From: Planctomycetaceae bacterium UBA4732
Lineage (GTDB): Bacteria > Planctomycetota > Planctomycetia > Gemmatales > Gemmataceae
Length of the DNA stretch: 11,632 nucleotides
Assembly: GCA_002404095.1 (NCBI GenBank)
Contig: DHJA01000284.1
Span: forward strand, 11,766 to 23,397
Direction of reading: 5' to 3'
The notes below the pieces were generated by a model. That model did not search any database, was not told the origin of the DNA, and saw nothing but the letters and a program-made list of their open reading frames with translations. Positions within the stretch are counted from its first letter, which is position 1. Each line of letters opens with the position of its first letter. Shown piece by piece: positions 7,779-11,632 of this stretch. Both the position numbers and the translations under genes were made by a program.

Positions 7779-7892
7779 AGAGGACTTTCCGGTCACGTAT
7801 GCACGGCGTCGAACAGCACCAGCGACAGCGGCCCGAACCCCAGCACCGGTGCCCACGCGGCCAGGGCCGGCGGCAACACTTCACTGTCGCCG
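7779..7892 (-). repeat. Direct repeat copy 1: duplicated 3' end of the lptF-like gene
   Basis: These 114 bases match 8076-8189 at 113 positions, offset by exactly 297 bp. The only difference is T at 7850 against C at 8147. That is the third base of an alanine codon in the gene, so the change is silent. The copy ends exactly where the composite palindromic element begins. Confidence 0.95.
7793..7892 (-). pseudogene. Orphan copy of the last 32 codons of the LptF-like permease
   Basis: On the minus strand this encodes GDSEVLPPALAAWAPVLGFG onward to DAVHT and the stop, identical in protein to residues 336-367 of the permease at 8090-9193. That part covers the last transmembrane helix only. There is no start signal of its own; an ORF running into it from the repeat element (from 8032) has no ribosome binding site. 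It is a duplication by-product, not a gene. Confidence 0.85.
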
Positions 7893-8039
7893 GGTGCCAT
7901 GCTTTCGCGGCTCCAGTCGAGGCGAAAAATCCCAGGAACCGCCGCCGCGAAAGCATGTCTGCCTCGCGCGGCAGACATGCTTTCGCGGCGGCCTTGTTGC
8001 TGTCTCTGTTCAGAAATGGGCCGCGAAAGCATGGCACCC
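7892..8039. repeat. Composite palindromic element: two CATGCTTTCGCGGC units between 20-bp inverted ends
   Basis: The ends are a perfect 20-bp inverted repeat, GGGTGCCATGCTTTCGCGGC at 7892-7911 and its complement at 8020-8039. Inside are two similar units. Each is CATGCTTTCGCGGC, a spacer of 30-32 bases, then its complement: 7898-7957 and 7976-8033. The two spacers differ in sequence. The 13-base core ATGCTTTCGCGGC occurs four times in alternating orientation (7899, 7944, 7977 and 8020). No transposase is encoded. It resembles the dispersed intergenic repeats of planctomycete genomes, or a very small non-autonomous element. Confidence 0.85.
7941..7992. repeat. Perfect 23-bp hairpin at the centre of the composite element
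   Basis: Arms 7941-7963 and 7970-7992 are exact complements around the 6-base loop TCGCGC. This is the longest perfect stem in the window. It joins the two inner arms of the palindromic units. Confidence 0.9.
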
Positions 8040-8075
8040 AGCGTAAAAAGTCACCCAAGTAAAGGACGCACACCC

Positions 8076-8189
8076 AGAGGACTTTCCGGTCACGTATGCA
8101 CGGCGTCGAACAGCACCAGCGACAGCGGCCCGAACCCCAGCACCGGCGCCCACGCGGCCAGGGCCGGCGGCAACACTTCACTGTCGCCG
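8076..8189 (-). repeat. Direct repeat copy 2: native 3' end of the lptF-like gene
   Basis: This is the partner of 7779-7892. It covers the last 32 codons and stop of the permease plus 14 bases after the stop. The repeat boundaries do not coincide with gene boundaries, so it is a segmental duplication and not a conserved gene end. Confidence 0.95.
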
Positions 8190-9193
8190 AGTATCTTGCA
8201 GGCGTACAGCGTGGCGAAGAACAGGGCGCACAACACCAGGCACATGCCCGAGCTGAGGATCACATTGCGGTTCTGGTCGCGCAAGATCACCGACAATCCC
8301 ATCACCACCAGCAACAGACCTAATAACGGCCGCGTTAGCCGCATGTGAAACAGCACCGCCATCGACGCCTGCCGTCCCGACTCCGGCTTGTCCAGTTCCT
8401 TGTAAAGCTGCCACGTCGATATCTGCTGGTACCAGTTAGGGATGCGCGTCAGCGATTGGAAATCGACCGACCGTGTGTTCAAAAAATAGCGGCCCGAGTC
8501 GATCCATTCCAAAACGGAGGCGTCGCCGAACGCCGAGTCAAGCATCGCCGGCTTGGTGTTGGTCATTAGCCAGCCGCCCTGGCCCCGGCCCGTTCCGGGT
8601 ACGTAAACGGCCTCCTGGGCGGTGAGGACCAGCATGACGCCGGCCAGTTCCTTGGGGATTGTACACTCGAATTCAGCGACCGTCTGCTTCTTACGGTTGG
8701 CGCTTTTGCCGATGATGTGAATGCCGTTCGGCTCGTAACATTGCCCCTGGATTCGCAGCGCCTTTTCGCCTCCCGGGTCGTCCTTGTCCAGGTTCAGCTG
8801 ATCCGCCACGCGCGGGATGACCAACTCCTGGTTGATCACCGTCAGGCTCAGCATAAAGGTGGCGCATAGCATTACCGGCAAGACGATCCGCTGCGTCGAG
8901 ACGCCCGCCGAGAGTAGGGGAAACTGCTCGTTGCAGCGCTGCAGCCACGCGATGGTGAACATCGCCGCCATGAGAACGATCGGCTCGCAGAGCTGGTCGA
9001 AGATTTTCGTAATGCGAAAACCGTAATAGGCGCCGACGTGCTCGAACATGGCGACGAAAGTCTTGTGGTTCGTGAACTCCTCAAGGTTGGTGAACAGGTC
9101 TACGACAACCCAGAGGCTTAAAAGACTTAATAGGCAGACGAAATACGACTTGAAATATCCGGTAATTAGCTGCCGGTCCATCAGCTTGATCAT
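8090..9193 (-). CDS. LptF/LptG-family permease (YjgP/YjgQ), 367 aa
   Basis: The N-terminus MIKLMDRQLITGYFKSYFV matches the opening of LptF/LptG permeases. Three helices lie near residues 16-34, 66-84 and 103-120. A soluble, probably periplasmic beta-rich middle follows (about 125-280), then three helices near 287-304, 311-331 and 343-363. This is the 3+3 layout and size (about 360) of the family. In LPS export LptF and LptG pair with the ATPase LptB to lift LPS from the inner membrane to the LptC-A-D bridge. Only one such gene is seen here, so its partner and LptB must lie elsewhere, and I cannot say whether it is F or G. Upstream, 42 bp away, is an anchored phosphatase on the same strand. 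The ribosome binding site is weak. The 3' end is duplicated at 7779-7892. Confidence 0.85.
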   Translation of the reverse strand: MIKLMDRQLITGYFKSYFVCLLSLLSLWVVVDLFTNLEEFTNHKTFVAMFEHVGAYYGFRITKIFDQLCEPIVLMAAMFTIAWLQRCNEQFPLLSAGVSTQRIVLPVMLCATFMLSLTVINQELVIPRVADQLNLDKDDPGGEKALRIQGQCYEPNGIHIIGKSANRKKQTVAEFECTIPKELAGVMLVLTAQEAVYVPGTGRGQGGWLMTNTKPAMLDSAFGDASVLEWIDSGRYFLNTRSVDFQSLTRIPNWYQQISTWQLYKELDKPESGRQASMAVLFHMRLTRPLLGLLLVVMGLSVILRDQNRNVILSSGMCLVLCALFFATLYACKILGDSEVLPPALAAWAPVLGFGPLSLVLFDAVHT

Positions 9194-9235
9194 GCTTCGC
9201 CCGTCCGTTCAGAAGCTATCAGCCGTCCCGCGCTT

Positions 9236-9934
9236 TCACTCCGCCCCGTCGAGGTCCACCGTGCCGTCCGCCCTATTGCGTCCGCGAGGGCGGACGGCGG
9301 TAGGCGGCGAACCGGCGGCCGCCGGTTCCACATGACGCAGGCCGCGCCGGTATTGCAGCACGTACTCGTTCACATAATCGTTCGCGGAAGTACACACCCA
9401 GTCGCCGAAGCCGTGGGCCTTCATCTCGCGGTAAGCTTCGGCCGGCGACCAGCCCTCATATTCCATGCGGTAAACCGCCGTCATTACTCCGGTGCGATGC
9501 AAGCCGGCCTTGCAGTGGATCAGCACCGGGTAGGCGTTCTCGTCGTCCATCAACTTGAGAAACTCATCCACGGCCGCCGGGCGCTCTAGCGGCGTGAGGC
9601 GCCTTTGGATCAGGTCCGGTTTAATGAGGACGTATTGTACGCCTAGACGTTGACACAGCGCGCTTTCCTTGACCGTACTCCAATCCCAAAAACTCTTGCA
9701 GACGTCGGGATCGGGGTAGTCGTCCTGAAGGTTGAGGACGGTGCGAATCTTTAGGCGGGCCACGGTGTCGGCGAAACCCTCGGCGTTCATTTCGCCGCAA
9801 CGGTAGACGCGGCCGGGCGTTACTTCCCGAAGCCGTTTATTGAACGCATAGACATTGCGATATTCGACGATCGGCCACACGACGACGATAAGGACGACGA
9901 GCGCCGACAAAGCCAAGGTTCTGACGCGCGGCAT
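9236..9934 (-). CDS. Membrane-anchored tyrosine/dual-specificity-type phosphatase (HCX5R), 232 aa
   Basis: HCKAGLHRTGV contains the protein tyrosine phosphatase signature HCX5R, with nucleophile Cys141 and phosphate-binding Arg147. The earlier PGRVYRCGEM and the later EAYREMKAHGF fit the dual-specificity fold. An N-terminal helix (about 7-24) follows a basic start (R3, R5), so the catalytic domain is probably periplasmic. The substrate could be a phosphoprotein, a phosphoinositide-like lipid or a lipid-A-type phosphate; the sequence does not decide. The ATG at 9934 has GGGAGGAG about 9 bases upstream. It lies 42 bp before the LptF-like permease and probably shares its transcript. The tail after about residue 207 is Pro/Arg-rich and partly encoded by a 10-bp-stem inverted repeat (9264-9297), which looks like a later extension. 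Confidence 0.87.
   Translation of the reverse strand: MPRVRTLALSALVVLIVVVWPIVEYRNVYAFNKRLREVTPGRVYRCGEMNAEGFADTVARLKIRTVLNLQDDYPDPDVCKSFWDWSTVKESALCQRLGVQYVLIKPDLIQRRLTPLERPAAVDEFLKLMDDENAYPVLIHCKAGLHRTGVMTAVYRMEYEGWSPAEAYREMKAHGFGDWVCTSANDYVNEYVLQYRRGLRHVEPAAAGSPPTAVRPRGRNRADGTVDLDGAE
9264..9297. repeat. Inverted repeat inside the 3' end of the phosphatase gene
   Basis: CCGTCCGCCC (9264-9273) and GGGCGGACGG (9288-9297) form a perfect 10-bp stem with a 14-base loop. It lies in the low-complexity tail of the phosphatase, 27 bases before its stop on the minus strand. No T-run follows. Confidence 0.6.
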
Positions 9935-10245
9935 GTCAAATGCTCCTCCCTGTTTCGTATCTTACCCGGCTTTCCTAAGAAGACGGCAATGTAGCGAAGC
10001 CGGATCGGGGGCGGGATTTTGCCAACTTTCTCCCAAAAGTACAAGGCGAGTCCATTCTCCAAATGCGCTCGAATTGCCGTAGAGTACAGAGTGAGAGCCG
10101 CTTGTTTTTATCATCGCCAAGGAAGGCAATCGAGGCTTTGTCGGACCTTCAAGGTAGAGCGACAACCCGTAATAACCGGCCGTAATCTCCATGCAACTGG
10201 CGCAAAGGGTTTATCTTCACTGGCCGATGAGGTAGAATCCACCGC
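9935..10245. other. Divergent intergenic region, 311 bp
   Basis: This separates the phosphatase/permease pair (minus) from the nucleotidyltransferase-fold gene (plus). It is visibly more AT-rich than its neighbours. Toward the minus side TTGCCG (9984-9989, complement) and TAAGAT (9959-9964, complement) could be a weak promoter with a 19-base spacer. Toward the plus side TAGAAT at 10233-10238 is a good -10. Open frames through the region start at TTG or lack ribosome binding sites, and their products look random, so I see no gene. Confidence 0.5.
10210..10238 (+). promoter_or_regulatory. Candidate promoter with TAGAAT -10, placing transcription start near the ATG
   Basis: TAGAAT (10233-10238) matches the -10 consensus at 5 of 6 positions. 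TTTATC (10210-10215), 17 bases upstream, is a weak -35. Transcription would begin about 7 bases after the -10, that is at or next to the ATG at 10246, implying a leaderless mRNA. Confidence 0.4.
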
Positions 10246-10836
10246 ATGACACCGCTATTTTTGCATCCCTTCTCTCTGGACCGGATGGTACGAGCCGTGG
10301 AAAAAGTCCGCGACCGCCTGTTGCGCGCGACCGCCGCCTTGGAAAACGCTGCCGTCCCCTATGCTGTCATCGGCGGCAACGCCGTGGCTGCGTGGGTGGC
10401 CCGCGTCGATGAGGCTGCCGTTCGTAACACGCAAGACGTTGATATTTTGCTGCGCCGTGCCGACCTGCCTCTGGCACGGATGGCCCTTGAGAAGGCCGGC
10501 TTCATTTACCGACACGCCGCCGGCATTGATATGTTCCTAGACGGCCCAACGGCCAAGGCGCGCGACGCCGTGCATGTACTTTTCGCCAACGAAAAGGTGC
10601 GGCCGGAGTATTTGTTACCGACGCCGGATGTGACGGAGGCCGAGCGTGGGCCGGCTTATCAGATGCTGACTCTTGAAGCCCTCGTGCGGATGAAACTCAC
10701 TTCCTACCGGCTGAAGGATCAGGTCCATATTCTCGACATGCTCGATGTCGGCTTGCTTGACGCTTCCTGGCTGGTTCGTTTGCCGGCGGAACTGGCCGCG
10801 CGGCTGCAACAAAAGATCGACAACCCGGAAGGTTAG
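10246..10836 (+). CDS. Nucleotidyltransferase-fold protein, AbiEii/DUF6036-like, 196 aa
   Basis: AVIGGNAVAAW (about 40-50), followed by NTQDVDILL with Asp64 and Asp66, is the GG...DxD pattern of minimal nucleotidyltransferases. In these the glycines hold the nucleotide and the aspartates the metal. The nearest families I recall are AbiEii-like and DUF6036-like proteins; members modify RNA, tRNA or protein, or act as toxins. The rest is helical, with KARDAVHVLFANEKVRPEYL and a C-terminal LEALVRMKLTSYRLKDQVHILDM segment common to these proteins. No AbiEi-like antitoxin or HEPN partner is adjacent, so a toxin role is unsupported. ATG 10246 has only a distant GAGG; a second in-frame ATG lies at 10285. 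Confidence 0.75.
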   Translation: MTPLFLHPFSLDRMVRAVEKVRDRLLRATAALENAAVPYAVIGGNAVAAWVARVDEAAVRNTQDVDILLRRADLPLARMALEKAGFIYRHAAGIDMFLDGPTAKARDAVHVLFANEKVRPEYLLPTPDVTEAERGPAYQMLTLEALVRMKLTSYRLKDQVHILDMLDVGLLDASWLVRLPAELAARLQQKIDNPEG

Positions 10837-10914
10837 TTCCGGCGCTCTCTGCCGCTTATGCGTCTGGCGCGTTCGCCGTCGTTCGGCCCGTAAATACGTC
10901 CGCATCTCCGGCCG

Positions 10915-10947
10915 TTGACTCCGCTCTCGCGCGGGGTCATGCTAAAG
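10915..10947 (+). promoter_or_regulatory. Candidate promoter for the exported protein gene at 10980
   Basis: TTGACT (10915-10920) matches 5 of 6 of the -35 consensus. A TGCTAAAG stretch (10940-10947) about 19-21 bases downstream could serve as -10, although the spacing is long. The leader would be about 25-30 bases and includes AGGA before ATG 10980. Confidence 0.35.
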
Positions 10948-10979
10948 TGACGGAACCTGTCGCCGTGAGGATTGCTTCG

Positions 10980-11606
10980 ATGCGCCGCCTTCTCCCATTT
11001 GCCGTGTTTGCCGTGTTTTCCGTTCTTGCGGTTTCTTCGGCCGCATCACGCGGCGATGAGCCGGCGGTGAAAGCCGAGGCCAAATCGCCTAACCTTCCAG
11101 GTCCGTTCCACGCCTACAACGTCACCGGCAAGTACAAGGGCCATTACCACAGCCACATCTCCGAGTTCGGCCTGGAACCCATGGTGATGATCGTCACCCA
11201 TGAAGTCGAGTTTAGCGATCCTCTAAAGGCTCTGTTGAAACAGATCGACAATGCCATCGACAAGAACCCGGCCGCGCGGCTGCACGCCTTCGTTGTGGTC
11301 CTCAGCGATGACGTGCCGGAAGTGGTCGGCGCCGACGGCAAGACCGACGACAAGCGAATGGAGGTGACGACGCAACTGGAAGATCAGGCCAAGGGATTGA
11401 TGTTGACGCACGTCGATATCGTTCTGGCCGGCAAGGCCGACTTGCAGAAGTACGACCTCGACGGTACTCACTTCGCCTTCTATCTGTTCCAGCGGGCCAA
11501 GGTGACGGCCAGCCGCCTCGTAAAGGGGAACGACAAGCTCACCGAAGCCGTGACGACGGAGCTTATGGCCGTGCTGAAGGAGAAAGCCGGCGCCGTGCGC
11601 AAGTGA
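10980..11606 (+). CDS. Exported cysteine-free protein of a probable thioredoxin-like planctomycete family, 208 aa
   Basis: MRRLLPFAVFAVFSVLAVSS is a clear signal peptide, probably cut near residues 22-25, so the product acts outside the cytoplasm. The mature part has the block GPFHAYNVTGKYKG, then HYHSHISEFGLEP (55-67) and VVVLSDD. From memory, related planctomycete proteins have two cysteines in the block after the NVTG motif and read like a thioredoxin fold. Here there is no cysteine in the whole protein, and an HxHxH cluster (His55, 57, 59) occupies that place. Thiol-disulfide chemistry is therefore excluded; metal binding or a structural role is possible. An in-frame GTG at 10947 would precede the signal peptide. 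ATG 10980 with AGGA about 9 bases upstream is the better start. No operon partner is visible before the window ends. Confidence 0.75.
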   Translation: MRRLLPFAVFAVFSVLAVSSAASRGDEPAVKAEAKSPNLPGPFHAYNVTGKYKGHYHSHISEFGLEPMVMIVTHEVEFSDPLKALLKQIDNAIDKNPAARLHAFVVVLSDDVPEVVGADGKTDDKRMEVTTQLEDQAKGLMLTHVDIVLAGKADLQKYDLDGTHFAFYLFQRAKVTASRLVKGNDKLTEAVTTELMAVLKEKAGAVRK

Positions 11607-11632
11607 CGAGAAGGTGGGCCACTCGCTCCGCG

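Larger units (their letters stand above)
7665..8089. other. Intergenic region of 425 bp made largely of repeats
   Basis: This gap between the DUF1553 start and the lptF stop holds no credible gene. 7665-7778 shows nothing recognisable beyond the DUF1553 ribosome binding site. 7779-7892 duplicates the lptF 3' end, 7892-8039 is a composite palindromic element, and 8040-8075 is unique sequence. Open frames crossing it are by-products of the repeats. Confidence 0.75.

Noticed and set aside
7665..7856. N-terminal extension of the DUF1553 protein to 7856
   Set aside because: It runs back into the duplicated lptF end, looks non-coding and would bury a clear signal peptide; the ATG at 7664 has its own ribosome binding site.
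7898..7980. Tat-like start MLSRRRFLGFF on the minus strand, a possible DUF1501 relic
   Set aside because: The MLSRR part is simply the translated ATGCTTTCGCGGC repeat and AAKAWHP is its complement; no ribosome binding site is present and no DUF1501 sequence follows.
7892..8039. CRISPR array
   Set aside because: Four repeats with spacers of about 30 bases caught the eye, but they alternate in orientation, two are separated by only a short loop, and no cas genes are present.
7492..8181. 229-residue minus-strand ORF with internally repeated segments
   Set aside because: Its repeats come from the duplicated lptF end read in another frame, and its end overlaps the DUF1553 coding region.
10019..10249. 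76-residue plus-strand ORF overlapping ATG 10246 as ATGA
   Set aside because: The overlap resembles coupled genes, but the frame starts at TTG with no ribosome binding site and its composition looks random.
10246..10836. Toxin-antitoxin or abortive infection module
   Set aside because: Only the nucleotidyltransferase-fold gene is present; no AbiEi-like, HEPN or other partner gene lies next to it.

Overview
The window looks like a chromosomal stretch from a planctomycete, most likely of the Gemmataceae or a close relative. The strongest marker is a complete gene with the PSCyt1-DUF1549-DUF1553 architecture, which is largely confined to Planctomycetes and related phyla. Supporting signs are a tiny 'HH...CDC' lipoprotein, an LptF/LptG-type permease (so an LPS-like outer membrane), GC-rich DNA, and short palindromic repeats between genes. 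This assignment is an inference from gene content; no rRNA or tRNA gene is present to confirm it.

Layout. 37-216 (minus) is a 59-residue lipoprotein. It diverges from a sugar-nucleotide-type nucleotidyltransferase (436-1131, plus). A large HAE1-type RND efflux pump follows on the minus strand (1157-4612). The gap 4613-5063 holds a short palindrome, a non-autonomous IS481-family element (both ends present, transposase middle lost) and a longer inverted-repeat cluster. 5064-7664 (minus) is the exported planctomycete cytochrome-like DUF1549/DUF1553 protein. The 425-bp gap 7665-8089 contains a 114-bp duplicate of the 3' end of the neighbouring lptF-like gene and a composite of two palindromic units. 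Next come an LptF/LptG-family permease (8090-9193, minus) and a membrane-anchored HCX5R phosphatase (9236-9934, minus), 42 bp apart and probably one operon. After a 311-bp divergent intergenic region come two plus-strand genes: a solitary AbiEii-like nucleotidyltransferase-fold protein (10246-10836), possibly on a leaderless transcript, and an exported cysteine-free protein that resembles a thioredoxin-fold family (10980-11606).

How the genes fit together. Much of the content concerns the cell envelope: lipoprotein, RND pump, LPS-export permease, anchored phosphatase and two exported planctomycete proteins. Only the phosphatase/permease pair looks like a true operon. The RND pump lacks adjacent membrane-fusion and outer-membrane partners, and the DUF1553 gene lacks its usual DUF1501 partner. 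An IS remnant sits exactly between those two genes, so past rearrangement is plausible. I see no CRISPR array, phage module or obvious multi-gene defence system. The most unusual DNA is the repeat structure at 4639-5058 and 7779-8189.
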